A stretch of DNA of 64,000 nt, taken from Gracilaria gracilis (taxonomy: Eukaryota > Rhodophyta > Florideophyceae > Gracilariales > Gracilariaceae). How positions within the stretch are numbered: position 1 is the stretch's first letter; each line of letters starts with the position of its first letter. The position numbers were made by a program, and so were the translations under genes. The stretch spans positions 1 through 64,000 of the forward strand of contig JARGSG010000018.1 of NCBI GenBank assembly GCA_030374805.1, read 5' to 3'. Below are positions 12,481-23,882 of this stretch, in pieces. The notes under the pieces are model-generated. The model saw only the letters and a program-made list of their open reading frames with translations. It had not been told where the DNA came from and did not search any database.

Positions 12481-12518
12481 TGACCTAATATGAGGTCAAT
12501 TGACCTCATATGAGGTCA
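12481..12518. repeat. Right pair of 18-bp palindromes
   Basis: Copies lie at 12481-12498 (one mismatch, TGACCTAATATGAGGTCA) and 12501-12518 (perfect), mirroring the left pair inside the opposite terminal repeat. Confidence 0.9.
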
Positions 12519-12590
12519 GTTGTCAAATAGACACTAGATAGTATCTAGTAGATTTTGCTCGAATGAACCACTCAATAAGATTTGCAACAG

Positions 12591-13247
12591 TAACTGTTGA
12601 ACTTGTTATTTGCACGAACAACTTTAAAGTGTTGTTTTGAAAAACGGGATTTTGGAGGGTGATTTTGGCATGCTAGTTTGAGCTACAAGCATGTTTTGCC
12701 CAGCTCAACTCGGTTTGCAAACCAGGTTTTCATATGATTCTCACCAAAATTATACAAGCAAGAGGCCGGAGAATGTTCTTTTGCATGCAGCTTGAAAGAG
12801 ATTAAACAATTGTTTAGAACCAGAATGGGACTCAAACGATCGTAGTGGGTCGGAGAAAGAGCGCTTCGAATTGGCGAAATGATACGAAGACGGCCGCTGA
12901 ACTCCGTCATTTCGTTGATAGGCGCCGAACAGAGCCACTTGAAATTCAATGTCCACTAAAAACAAATAAATCTATGAAGGTTCGTTTTATTGACTCGCGC
13001 CGCGCACGAGTTACAATTTAAAGTGAAAGCCGTTTCTGACGTCTACGGGAAGGGGCACTCTTTTGCCTGTATCTACCGATCGCCATGTCAAAGAGCCTTG
13101 ATACTCCGGCTTGTAGAAGCCAAGACCAGGAGCTTTTATTCAAGACAGACTAACTGCAATTTGGACCAGTCGTTGCGACGCTAGAGTCGTTTAGATTCGC
13201 CGAACGAGAGCGAATAAGAACATTACAAATTACAAGTTGAACAGTTA
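12591..13247. mobile_element. MITE-like repeat D, copy 1
   Basis: About 657 bp, bounded by TAACTGTTGAACTTGT and ACAAGTTGAACAGTTA (terminal inverted repeats of about 16-20 bp), possibly with TA target duplications. It is nearly identical to 42500-43157. Short frames inside have no recognisable product and differ between copies, so it is treated as non-coding. Confidence 0.8.
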
Positions 13248-13325
13248 TCTTTGCCAGCTCTTGCATCCAGATGTAAGCGAACCACCTCACTTTTGACTGC
13301 CACACATTTTGGTCTTGTTTTTTGG

Positions 13326-14503
13326 ATGATGAGGGCAATGGTTAGGGCGTCTCGCCCAGACCACACGCAACACTCGCGGACGGATTAATTACTTAGGGCA
13401 GATCACACGTAAGTCGCTGTCTTCCGAAAGGTATCCAAAAGGCCTTTTCGATACCTTTTTCGGGCCAGTTTTTATGTAGACGCTACAGAATCTGTAATAC
13501 AGATTCATTGCATGACTTGTAAGGTTCGGACAGTTTCAAAGTATCCTGGGCTGTAAATTAGGCTCTCAATGTCGCTCGCACGGGAGATTGAGGAATGATT
13601 GGTGCTGTCCGTATGATACTTTGAACAGTCCTCAAGGAATGACGTGATTTTGGATTTGCTGATGTCACGCCACGCATTGTAAGCGCCTGCGTCATATGTA
13701 TGAGCCACTGCTGATGATGGATGATGAGGGCAATGGTTAGGGCGTCTCGCCCAGACCACACGCAACACTCGCGGACGGATTAATTACTTAGGGCAGATCA
13801 CACGTAAGTCACTGTCTTCCGAAAGGTATCCAAAAGGCCTTTTCGATACCTTTTTCGGGCCAGTTTTTATGTAGCCGCTACAGAATCTGTAGTAAAGATT
13901 CGTTGCATGACTTGTAAGGTTCGGACAGTTTCAAAGTATCCTGGGCTGTAAATTAGGCTCTCAATGTCGCTCGCACGGGAGATTGAGGAATGATTGGTGC
14001 TGTCCGTATTATACTTTGAACAGTCCTCAAGGAATGACGTGATTTTGGATTTGCTGATGTCCTGCCACGCATTGTAAGCGCCTGCGTCATATGTATGAGC
14101 CACTGCTGATGATGGATGATGGGGGCAATGGTTAGGGCGTCTCGCCCAGACCACACGCAACACTCGCGGACGGATTAATTACTTAGGGCAGATCACACGT
14201 AAGTCACTGTCTTCCGAAAGGTATCCAAAAGGCCTTTTCGATACCTTTTTCGGGCCAGTTTTTATGTAGCCGCTACAGAATCTGTAATACAGATTCATTG
14301 CATGACTTGTAAGGTTCAGACAGTTTCAAAGTATCCTGGGCTGTAAATTAGGCTCTCAATGTCGCTCGCACGGGAGATTGAGGAATGATTGGTGCTGTCC
14401 GTATGATACTTTGAACAGTCCTCAAGGAATGACGTGATTTTGGATTTGCTGATGTCACGCCACGCATTGTAAGCGCCTGCGTCATATGCATGAGCCACTG
14501 CTT
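13326..14503. repeat. Tandem array: about three copies of a 395-bp unit
   Basis: GGCAATGGTTAGGGCG recurs at exactly 395-bp spacing (13331/13726/14121, first base of the GAGGGCAATG block). Units are almost identical. Each holds a 32-bp near-perfect palindrome centred on AAAAGGCCTTTT (13427-13458, 13822-13853, 14217-14248), and units 1 and 3 hold the 19-bp palindrome GAATCTGTAATACAGATTC. The array ends about 60 bp before the TATA box of the downstream gene. Confidence 0.93.
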
Positions 14504-14562
14504 CCCGTAAAGCTACGCAATGCTTCACGTTCCTCAATAACATTCCCGACCGTTCGACACCC

Positions 14563-14576
14563 ATATATATAAATAC
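14563..14576 (+). promoter_or_regulatory. TATA box of the Cys-rich secreted protein gene
   Basis: ATATATATAAATAC lies about 105 bp upstream of the chosen ATG, in a non-repetitive stretch between the tandem array and the gene. Confidence 0.6.
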
Positions 14577-14678
14577 AAGTGTGTGCGCACTTCCCACAAT
14601 CGTTCACCCCATTCCGATCCATCCGCTCACCCATCAACTCCCGCTCTGTGTTTGAGCCACTCTACAAACCTCTCCGCC

Positions 14679-15941
14679 ATGACTTCCTTACTGTCGCTCG
14701 CCGCTGCCCTCCTGCTCCTGTGTTTGAGCATCTCGTCGGTGCACGCAACGTGTGAGGACTTGCCACTCTCCTTCTCGACAACCAATACGCTGGTTTACTC
14801 AAGAAACCGTGTGCCCGCTGGAACGGTCACTGCGGAGTTGGATAACGGTGCGCTAACCGTTTCTTATTCGCTTCTGCCAGGATGTACTCTCACAGATGAC
14901 ATCCATGTCGATTTGGTCTCTTCCTCCAGTACCATCGGCACTTCCACCATTCCTGTCCCTGGTCGTTTCGCTTGCAAGGCACCGGCTTCCGGCTCGTCGC
15001 AGACCATCACTTGTCCTATTGAACTGTTCAGTGTAGGAGACTGCTGTGCAGATACTTTCCGTTTGTTCACTCACGCTGTGGTCGTCTGCGGCAACAACGA
15101 AGAAACAGCCTTCGCTGGGCCCTCACAATGCGGCACCAGGCGCTGGTGCAACTATGAAGACGTGCCTGTCACCGTTGACTGTCCGGTCTGTCAACAATGT
15201 TCCACTGCTGCTTCTGCGTGCGTGGCGGCGTCCACGGACTCCAGGTGCATGGGACGAGAGTGTCTGTCTTCATCGACAGTGGGCGAATTGGGCTGCTCTG
15301 GAGGAATGTGTGTCTCTGATCCTGTGGAAACTTGCGTCGAGTGTGAGAGCTGCGCGGAGTCTGGCAGCACGGCGTCATGCGAATTCGACTCCTCCAGCGT
15401 GAACCGCGATGTGTGCCCGAATTGCGGAGAAGTGTGCACCATGATGAGTGGCGGGGGTTCTGGATGTGAACAGCAGTGTACCACCGATCAAACATGCACA
15501 GGAGGAGATCCGGACAGCTCCTTCATGTGCATAGATCCTCCCACAACCATGCCTCCCACAACCATGCCTCCCACAACCATGCCTCCCACAACCTGTAACT
15601 CCAACGCGGACTGTCCCCCTGGCACCGACTGCATCAGCGGTGAGTGCGTTCCGTCCGGAGATTGTACTTCCTCAAAGGAGGCAATCTGTGACACCCTGTT
15701 CCAACAACTCAGTGGCACTAATAGCAACTCGGCCAAATGCTGTCCGGACACGTCCGGATGTGTTGACATCAAATTCAACCTGGATACTAACTCGTTCTGC
15801 AGTACTGAATGCGGTACTGGGTGTGATCCCGCTCAAACGGCTGGCTCGACGGACGTCCCTGAAGTGTTCTGCGTGTTCGGAACTTCCACTAGCGCCGAAC
15901 TGATGGCGGTGAATCCGCCGTTGCCGAGGTGTACTATGTAA
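14679..15941 (+). CDS. Secreted Cys-rich protein with TTMPP repeats (420 aa), function unknown
   Basis: I chose the ATG at 14679, in context CCGCCATGA, because it starts a classic signal peptide: MTSL, a Leu/Ala core, and probable cleavage after VHA (residue 23). Mature residues are extracellular in style: an N-terminal domain of about 130 residues with few Cys, then several Cys-dense modules (CxxCxxC patterns around residues 160-285), a linker of four TTMPP repeats encoded by a perfect 15-bp DNA repeat (15542-15592), and a C-terminal Cys-rich domain including a CNSNADCPPGTDC motif. No membrane anchor or enzyme motif is visible. It may be a cell-wall or matrix protein; the family is not recognised. 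It is intact and intronless, one of few undamaged host genes here. A possible ATTAAA polyadenylation signal lies near 16255. Confidence 0.85.
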   Translation: MTSLLSLAAALLLLCLSISSVHATCEDLPLSFSTTNTLVYSRNRVPAGTVTAELDNGALTVSYSLLPGCTLTDDIHVDLVSSSSTIGTSTIPVPGRFACKAPASGSSQTITCPIELFSVGDCCADTFRLFTHAVVVCGNNEETAFAGPSQCGTRRWCNYEDVPVTVDCPVCQQCSTAASACVAASTDSRCMGRECLSSSTVGELGCSGGMCVSDPVETCVECESCAESGSTASCEFDSSSVNRDVCPNCGEVCTMMSGGGSGCEQQCTTDQTCTGGDPDSSFMCIDPPTTMPPTTMPPTTMPPTTCNSNADCPPGTDCISGECVPSGDCTSSKEAICDTLFQQLSGTNSNSAKCCPDTSGCVDIKFNLDTNSFCSTECGTGCDPAQTAGSTDVPEVFCVFGTSTSAELMAVNPPLPRCTM

Positions 15942-16954
15942 CTGGCCTCGAAATATTTCGTCCGAACTCCTCAATTGTATCGTTAAAGGTAAACAGCACA
16001 ATGTCGAATTCCGCCAGAATCGTCTTCCTCAAATTGAAAATCTTCGATCTACACCGTACTGAAGAAAGAGTTGTGGCGGATTCTTCTGCATCGAAGAAGT
16101 ACATACTATCTTACATTATGATTTAAGAAACAAAGAAATTCTATGATGGCTTCTTCACATAATGGGCTGGCAACCTGGATCTGTGAAGAGAGCGCGTTAA
16201 AAAATTCCTGGGACCACAATTCTGTAATCCTGCCCTTTCTTCTGGGTACTAATCATTAAAATAGCTAGAGTGTTATCTAGCATTTTATTGAATAAGTTTA
16301 TATGCGCCGGACCCAACTGTACACTACTCGACGAGGAAACTTTCCGAGTAGTACTCGTGTACACTCGCAATTGCTGTCTTCATCTACACTTGCTTTCGAT
16401 AATATTCAATTAGTACAATACTGTATCGCACATGTTCGCAAACCCACACCGAGTTCTGAATCACTGTTTGCTCTCGAACACGCTTGTCATCGTTCGATTC
16501 AGGTTTGATAAACACTATAGATTCTACTTGAAATCATTAGCGATATATGGCAATAGAGAGTTGAAGTCTTTGTGCTCACTGGCCGGCAAAGCATCTTGTT
16601 GGCTGCTCACATTATTCTCGGCTCCCTGTTCGCCGCACCGTCGCACCGAACGAACGACGGCAGAAACGAAAATACGTGTAATTGGGAACGAAGAAGATGT
16701 GCTGTCCACCCTTGCTACCACGTTGCATGCGCCCCACGTGTTTCGTGCCCTTCGTCGTGTGTTTGTATGACAATTAGTACTGCAGCGCGTGTTGGATAAG
16801 GTGCGCAGTTGCAGCGGCGTTTGTTACAAAATTGGTGCTTCAAAAGTGCCTTGCGCAAAAAAGGAGGGACTATCAGGGCACGGAACCAGTGCGAGAAAGG
16901 ATATTTGTGTGCGCATTCTTGGTACGCTACCCAAGAGTGGCCGCGATGGGAACA
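15942..16954. other. Intergenic, no gene seen
   Basis: Between the Cys-rich gene and the end of the convergent WD40 gene I see only short frames without recognisable products. It should hold the 3' ends of both genes. Confidence 0.5.
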
Positions 16955-19900
16955 TCATGGTGCGAAAAGCTCCAAATTGCAGAACCGAAGGCCAAGGTGA
17001 GATTGGTAAAAGAAGCCGAGCTTGCAGCTGCGGCAAAACGTACCAATTCCATCTGCTGTGCCGAGCCACAGACCGAGGCGTTGCGAGTCGCTGAGCTCCA
17101 GTCTGCTCGAGCCCCATGGACAGGGCGGCGGCGCCGGATGCGGCACACAAGTGGAGTGCTCCAAACTGCACACGTGCGCGCTGCCATCGTCAAGCCAAAC
17201 GACGGCGTTGGGGCTGCGCAGCGAAACGACACCTGGAGCATTGCGGAAGGAGAAGTGGTGCGTGGCCACGTGCGCCGCCACGTCCCACACGTGCAGCTTC
17301 TTATCCCGAGACGACGACGCCACGCGCGTGCCGTCGGCGGACATGGCCACGTACGGACCCGAGCGCGTGACGCTGTTCCTGTCCACGTGGCCGCAGAGCA
17401 GCGGCTCGCAAACGGCGGCGCCGCGCTGCGTATCCCACACGCGCACCTCTGAGTCCCACGTCGACGTCAGCGACACCGACACGGCGCGCGCCCCGTCCGC
17501 GCTCATGGCCACGCATAACACGTTGCCTCCGTGGCCGTGCAGCGGCTCGCCCACGGCGGCCGCACTGCGCACGTCCCACACTCGAACCGTCGCGTCGTCA
17601 CCGCCGGACACGAGACGTCGCCCGTCCGCGCTAAACGAAACATCCACCACCCGGCCGCTGTGCCCGCACAGCGCCTCTGGCAGCAGCGCGCCGCTCTCGC
17701 CGTCCCACAGCCGTATCGTCCCGTCCTGCGACCCCGACGCGATCAGCTTCCCGTCCGCACTCACGGCCACGCACTCTATCGCTTCGTCATGCCCGTCTTC
17801 ACCGCCGCTCGCAATCTCCGGCTGTCCGCCTCTCGTGTCCCACACTCGAACCGTTCCGCACCAATCCCCAAAAAGTCCCTCTTAGTCTTCAGATACTCCC
17901 ACGTACGTAATTTGTTCCCTCATGCCAAGATTTGTCCTCACAGCCAACCAATGAGAATGCTCCCACGACCCAAACATTCCATCAACCGTTCCCCAAAGAA
18001 TCTTGGTGTCTTCTGCACCAAATGCTACGCACAACACAATATCTCCAATCCAAGCAGTGCCTAAGCATCTTCCGGTTTCTGCATTCCAAACCCGAATACT
18101 TTCATCCTCCGATCCGGACGCAATCAATTCTCCATTTTCACTAAATGCCACACATTGTACACCATCTTCATGTCCCAATAGCGCCTCAAAAACCGTTTCT
18201 CCGGTCACCACGTTCCATACATATATCGTACCGTTACTCAATCCACACGCAACCTTTCTTCCACTTCCACTCACAGCGACACCACACATCCGCCTCTCTC
18301 GCAGTCAGCAGTTGACGAGGGGCGTTACCGCCCTGCAAGTCCCATAATAATACCGGTCCATAGGAAAGAACCCCATCTTGAGTCCTCGCTCAAACAAATG
18401 CACCAACTGGAACCAGGTGTATGTCCTATCACAGTCGCTACACTCAACTCTGCGTCCCACTTCTTCACAACATTGCCTTCGTCCACGCATACAACTGTTT
18501 GTCCATCGTTTGACATTGCAGCACTCCGAAAACTTCCTACCGTTTCGGCTGTGCTTCGACTTCCGTACTTCACATTATACTTCACTACTCGCATGTTTTC
18601 ATTCCAAGAGTGGTAGAGCACCCTCAGATCGTTCCCGTTCTTCACCACTCCAAAAACACGCCCTTCCACTGAAATGCTCTCCAAAACAGCCTCTCCTGCG
18701 GCAGTCAGGAAACCTCTCTTTGCCTTCAACCATGGTCTTTCTGCAACCTCTTCAATCTCATTCACAAATCTCCGTAAAGTCTCGAACTTTTCCGAGTACC
18801 CTACCAGACGTCCGTACAGCTGAAAGTATGCTTCCCGAGCGTTTTTCATTACAGCGTGATAGCTCAATCGTACTGCATGTGCAATTAGTCCCAAAACCCT
18901 CTTCTTCTCCTCCTTTCTTTCCATACCAGAGCATTCTACAGCCTGCTTCCCGGTGGAAATGTCACTCTCAACACCAAAAACTCCGCCAGTCTTCATACGC
19001 TTCACCACCCATTGCGGTTTCAACAACAACCAAACTAATTCCTCATATTCTCCAGCTTCATGAAGCAGTCGACAAACGTTACTTTCGATATATTCATCAA
19101 CATCTACCACCTTCCACCATTCTCTTCTATTCCATTCGGTTGTACAGTCCACAACTGCCAGTTCGTCCGCAACCTCTGCTTCATTCACGCTCGATGTCGC
19201 TTTAGAATCAACAGCTTCACCAGTGCCACTACAGTAGTTGTTCACCAAGCGCTTGAAATGTCGTTGCTTCTCATTCTCCGAATCGAACAAGAGCGCGTCA
19301 AGAATATCGTCGTGAACACGCAGTCCCGAACTCAGTTCTCCCTTGTTCTCCGGGATTGTGACATCCACAACTGCAACGGAATGGAGCGCTTGCATCACTT
19401 CCAAAGCGCTCGTCTCCTCTCTCAAACCCCAAAGCCATCGAAGCATCGATAAAGGCACTTCTTGTTGTTTCTTCAGTACACAAAGAGAACGATGCATCTC
19501 TCGAATGGACAAAGGAAAGCTCTACTGCTTCACTTTCTTCTGCCAAAGAAGCTCCAGTACTAAAATAGATGCGTCCGTGACATTCCGCACCATTCCATAC
19601 CCCGTCACTTTGCTCTTAACCATTGTATTCGGTTCTCTCTGCAATTTGTCATTGTACAAACGGAGAGCATCTTGTTCGTGTCCCTTTAGATATGAGAAAT
19701 ACTTTCGAACGCCTGACCCAGTTACAGCGAGCAGTAAAAAAATCCCAGCACATGCTTCTACTACCCGTTCCAATGCTTCTGTGTTTTTCTTCTTTTCGAT
19801 AGTGTACTTTTCCACTTCTGAGTGTTTCAAAAACGTAACACGAGAGGTTTCGGCTTCCCTTGGCCCAAAATGTATGCATTTGTCAGCCTCCTCTGCAAGT

Positions 19901-20167
19901 TCTTTCTCCCTAGTTGTGTATACAAGGCGACTGTCTTTATTAATCATATAAGCCAACACGGAGAACGTCTCTGCGTCGAATCCGTTTGCATTCCAAACAT
20001 CATCAACAAGAAATAGGCATGTATGGCGCGCGAAGCATATTCTTGCTTTATTTACAGCTTTTTGTAGTAGTTACACACTGCGTATGTTGCTTCCAAGCCT
20101 TTCGTTCCCTGTTGCTTCAACAACGCCAGCTATCTCCTGAATCAGCATACCAATTCCACCATCCTTC
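16955..20167 (-). pseudogene. NB-ARC (second half) and WD40 part of the TIR-NB-ARC-WD40 gene
   Basis: This continues in phase from the fragment at 25053-25961 once element E1 is removed. Visible in order: end of NB-ARC helix (GIGMLIQEIAGVV), Walker B/kinase-2 FLVDDVW (about 20000), DSRLVYTTRE (RNBS-B-like), a degenerate GLPL region (CAGIFLLLAVTG), a winged-helix-like segment ending LRVHD, a long helical linker, then WD40 repeats from about 18640 to 17100 (several end in VRVWD or IRVWN). Damage: TAA at 20071-20073, TAG at 19522-19524, a frameshift near 18300, TAA at 17882-17884. The WD40 segment 17000-17850 is much more GC-rich than its surroundings. STAND proteins of this type are signalling switches in innate immunity or cell death; this copy is dead. 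Confidence 0.88.
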
Positions 20168-20479
20168 TGTTGAAATGGGGATTGACTGAGATGAGAAGGT
20201 GCCCGAGGAATTGCTTTCCTCTTCGGTTTATTGAGTGTCTAGCTGTGTTTTATACTCTACCATCAAGGATGAATACACAGCCATTGTGTTCCATGCGTGC
20301 TCCAAATCTTTGTTTAAAACAGCATGGATGTTGATCCGTCGTGGAACGCACTGAGACCGCATCGCGCTGCACTACACATGCCAGATGGTAGTCACCGCAC
20401 GAGTTTGTCAGGCACAAGTTGTCTGTGCGGTACACAGTCTCACAGGACTGCTTGTGCAGGCGGCGTCAGTGTCGCTACA
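20168..20479 (-). repeat. 3' LTR of copia E1
   Basis: On the plus strand it starts TGTTGAAATGG and ends GTCGCTACA. It is about 93-95% identical by eye to the 24741 copy and of the same length. Confidence 0.93.
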
Positions 20480-23400
20480 TTCTCTCTCGTTCCAATGTCA
20501 GAATATCCATTCCAATCATGGCACACAGTCGTTTGTGTCCTACGGGATCAAGTGGTTTGGTGAACAAGTCTGCTCCGAATTCATTGCTCTTGCGGTACCC
20601 GATTCGAACGAGGTTGCTTTTTACCGAGTCTTTCACTAGATGGTACTTCACTTCTATGTGCTTGATGCGTTCGTTGAGGACTTCATTTCGGGCTAGCGTG
20701 ATCATTCCCTGATTGTCTCCGAATATGTCGATGCATTTTTCAGAGTGACCACGCAGTTCGTTCATTAATTTTCTTTACCATATTCCTTTTCGAACTGCAA
20801 ATGACATAGCCACATATTTCACCTCCAAATTAGATTGGACGACAACTGTCTGCTTCTTACTACGCCATGAGATCGGTCCACCACAAAACGTGACGACAAA
20901 ACAACTTGTAGACTTCCTATCGTTACGATCACCGGCAAAGTCCGAATAAGATGTACCTTCTAAGACCACTGCGGTTCCTGCTTTGTACTCAATCACAGAA
21001 TTCTTTGTGGCATATAGGTACTTCAAAACTTTCTTAGCAGCCTTCCAGTGTTCATGAGAGTGGCATGTCATGAAACGAGTCAAGTATCTTACAGAGAAAG
21101 AAATTTCCGGTCGTACAGTGTTGCAAAAGTGCATCAATGACTCCACTATTTTACGAAATGGAGTTTTGTCTGCATTCTAGTCTTCTGATTTGTGAAAGTG
21201 TGTGCTCTGGAGTGGGACATTGACAGCAGCAGCTGTGTCAACTCGAAACTTTTGAGCCAAACGTTCAATCATAGGCACATTATGAACACGTAGTGATTTT
21301 TCATTACCTCTACGCTCGATGATCATTCCAAGAAACTTCTGTGGCTCATTATATACTCGGATTTAAATATATTTCTGCAGTTCCTGCACAAAGTGTAGTA
21401 TATCGTCTTGGCGTCTGCCGACTATTAGAACATCATCCACGTACACTAGTATCAGTAGGCGATATTGTCCAACTTCATAGAAGAAAAGACCTGGATCGTT
21501 TTTAGACAGCTTGCACCCCAACTCACGCATGATCAACTTAACCTTTCTACGCCAGGCTCTGGCCGCTTGCTTGAGCCCGTAGATGGATTTTTTGAGCTTG
21601 TAGACATGATCAGGCTTTGTCTAGTTCATGAATCCTTCGGGTTGGCGCATGTACAGTTCTTCAGAGAGATCACCATACAGGAAAGCTGTGCATATATCGA
21701 ACTGTACAGCTTCCATTCCATAGGCTGCCATAACTGATAACACTGCTCTAACGGTGCTATACTTGACAACAGGTGAAAAAAACTCAGTGTAATCTATACC
21801 TGCTCGCTGGGTAAAGCCACGAGCTACAAGACGTGCCAGGTAGCGCTCGACACTGCCTTTCTCATCGTGGTTCTTCAAGAATTACCAACGATTGGTGATT
21901 GCTTTGCAGTTCGGCGGACGCGGTACTAATTCCCAGACCGATCGCTCCTTCATGTGATTCATTTCTTCTTTCATGGCCGCCTTCTACTGTGGGGCCTCTG
22001 CGCCATTGATTGCTTCTCGAACAGTCAAAGGGCTATCATTGTCTTCATTGCCCATGATGTCACCCGTGAGCATTGCGAGGGCAGTATCTGGAGTGAAACG
22101 CTGTGGCTGTTGTCTCGATCTGGTCGAGCATCGTGGCTCGGGAGAGTAGTGTGTCACTAATTCAGGGTCGTAGGAATACTCTCCATGTGCATCCATGAAA
22201 ACAAAGTCGTCTTCATCTTTTTCATCCTCCGAGACATCTTCTTTCTTCACGGTCTTCTGATTCCAGTCCACTTCCATGGCTTCAATCTTCATATCCAGAT
22301 TCATTGCTTCATCTTCCACAGCATCAACTTCTTGGACCTCGGCTAGGTCCACTTCGTCGGCAAGTGGTGTTATGGTGGCCTTCGGCCATCCCGTAAGATC
22401 TTCATTGAAGGTTACATCCTTAGAGATCATTACTTTGTTCTTCTCAGGAACATATACCCTGTAGCATTTTCCGCGTTCGTAGCCAACAAGGATTCCCTTA
22501 ATCGTTCGGTTCTTTTATTTGGCGCTCCTCTTACGGCGCTCTTTGGGAATGTGCACGTAACACTGCGCACCAAAAGTGCGTAAGTGTGAGATATTCGGCT
22601 TCTTACCCGTGAAGATCTCAATTGGTGTCATGTCGGGTTCACTATCTCTAGTAACAAATGTTCGGTTCCTGAGATAGTTCGCTCGGGTAACAGCTTCTCC
22701 CCACAGCTGACTGCTACGAGAAGTATCTTCCACCACTCGTAACATTGTTCTCGCTTTGTCGTTAAGGGTGCAGTTTATCCTCTCGGCTTTACCGTTAGAT
22801 TCCGGGCTGTACGCAGGCGCTGGTTCGAGTTGGATTCTCTTCGTCCGAAGCCATAGAGACATACTCTCAGAAAGATATTCATCGGCATTGTCATATCTAA
22901 TCCACTTTAGCTTCTTTCCAGACTGTGTTTCGAATAAGGCGATCATGTCCTTCACCCTATCATTAACCTGATTTCTATCCCAGAGAAGCCTGATTGCAGA
23001 CAAGCGACTCTTGTCATCATACAACAAAACGAAGTATTGGGATCTCGATAGTGTTTGGACATCTACAAGTCCAGGGACGTCTGTGAACGAGCTCCAGTAC
23101 CTGGATTGCAGTTGGAGCAGTTAGCGGCAGTCGTGGGACTTGCGTAGACTTTCCCTCTGCACATGGCTCGCAGTGGCCAATGGCACTCAGCTTAGTCTTG
23201 GGAACTCCTGTGACAAGATTAAGAGTCTTCCGGAGATAGTCAAGACTTGGATGACTAAGCTTCTGATGCCATAACTCAGTAAACTTCTGGTTACCACGTA
23301 CACTCAAAGATGTACTCGTGTTTTCGGCTGTGGAGTACACCCCCAGTTCATACAGTCCTTCAGCTATTTCTCCACCCATTGTGAGAAGCTGATTAGTCTC

Positions 23401-23826
23401 TTGGTTCAGTACCAAAGCCGCGTCATTGCATTCTGCCTTAGTCAGGAATACCGCCACATACTCTTTACGACGGATTGCACTGACCGAGATGAGGCTACAC
23501 ATGAAGTCTGGTACATACAAGACGTTATGTAGGTAAGTCTTAGTAAGGATTCCCCTTTCCTTTGGTACCCAACATTGTGCTCTGCCTTCACCTGCAACAA
23601 TAACCTTGCTGCCATCACCAATGGATACATTCTTCTTCGACGACGGTCGTAGTGTTGATGAAAAATATCTCTTATTGTTTGTAATGTGCCTAAATGCACC
23701 GGAGTCAAGATACCAGCATTGTTCTTGATTCTTATGAACTTTGTGGTTGGCAACCAGAGCCGTGTTCTTCAGAGCTAAGCTGTCTGAATGGTCACCAACA
23801 TCATAAGTGAGAATAACAGTTTCCAT
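20480..23826 (-). pseudogene. pol: Copia E1 pol: protease, integrase, RT, RNase H (multiply broken)
   Basis: Order is the copia order. Protease WYLDSGAFRHI at about 23710; GAG-preintegrase finger WHQKLSHPS...CEPC at about 23270-23150; integrase core with RYDNADEY (about 22890) and NGKAERIN (about 22790), the first catalytic Asp region lost at a frameshift near 23030; RT with FDICTAFLYGDL (about 21690) and YVDDVLIVG (about 21430); RNase H ending in the FTKPL segment (about 20570). At least five frame interruptions divide it. An acidic insert (about 22160-22330) separates integrase and RT, as is common in copia. Confidence 0.88.
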
Positions 23827-23882
23827 TTCAGCATCATCAGAGTGCTGACACTGTGCTACAAGAAGAGCTGCTACACTTTCCG

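Larger units (their letters stand above)
11487..12538. mobile_element. Non-autonomous TIR element with palindromic terminal repeats
   Basis: Imperfect terminal inverted repeats of about 65 bp begin TCTAGTGTCTAT and end ATAGACACTAGA. Each arm carries two copies of the 18-bp palindrome TGACCTCATATGAGGTCA. The ends are flanked by TA (11485-11486 and 12539-12540), a candidate Tc1/mariner-type target duplication. The interior is AT-rich with no transposase frame, so a trans-acting transposase would be needed. Confidence 0.75.

Noticed and set aside
12683..12965. Two overlapping short frames in MITE D
   Set aside because: Partly altered in copy 2 and without domain; the repeat is explained as a non-coding MITE.
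13505..14597. Repeated short minus-strand frames (about 90 codons) in the 395-bp array
   Set aside because: They are repeated only because the array is; no domain and no start context.
17022..17885. 287-codon plus-strand frame opposite the WD40 repeats
   Set aside because: High GC removes stops on the opposite strand; repetitive Ser/Thr/Pro product mirrors WD40 codons.
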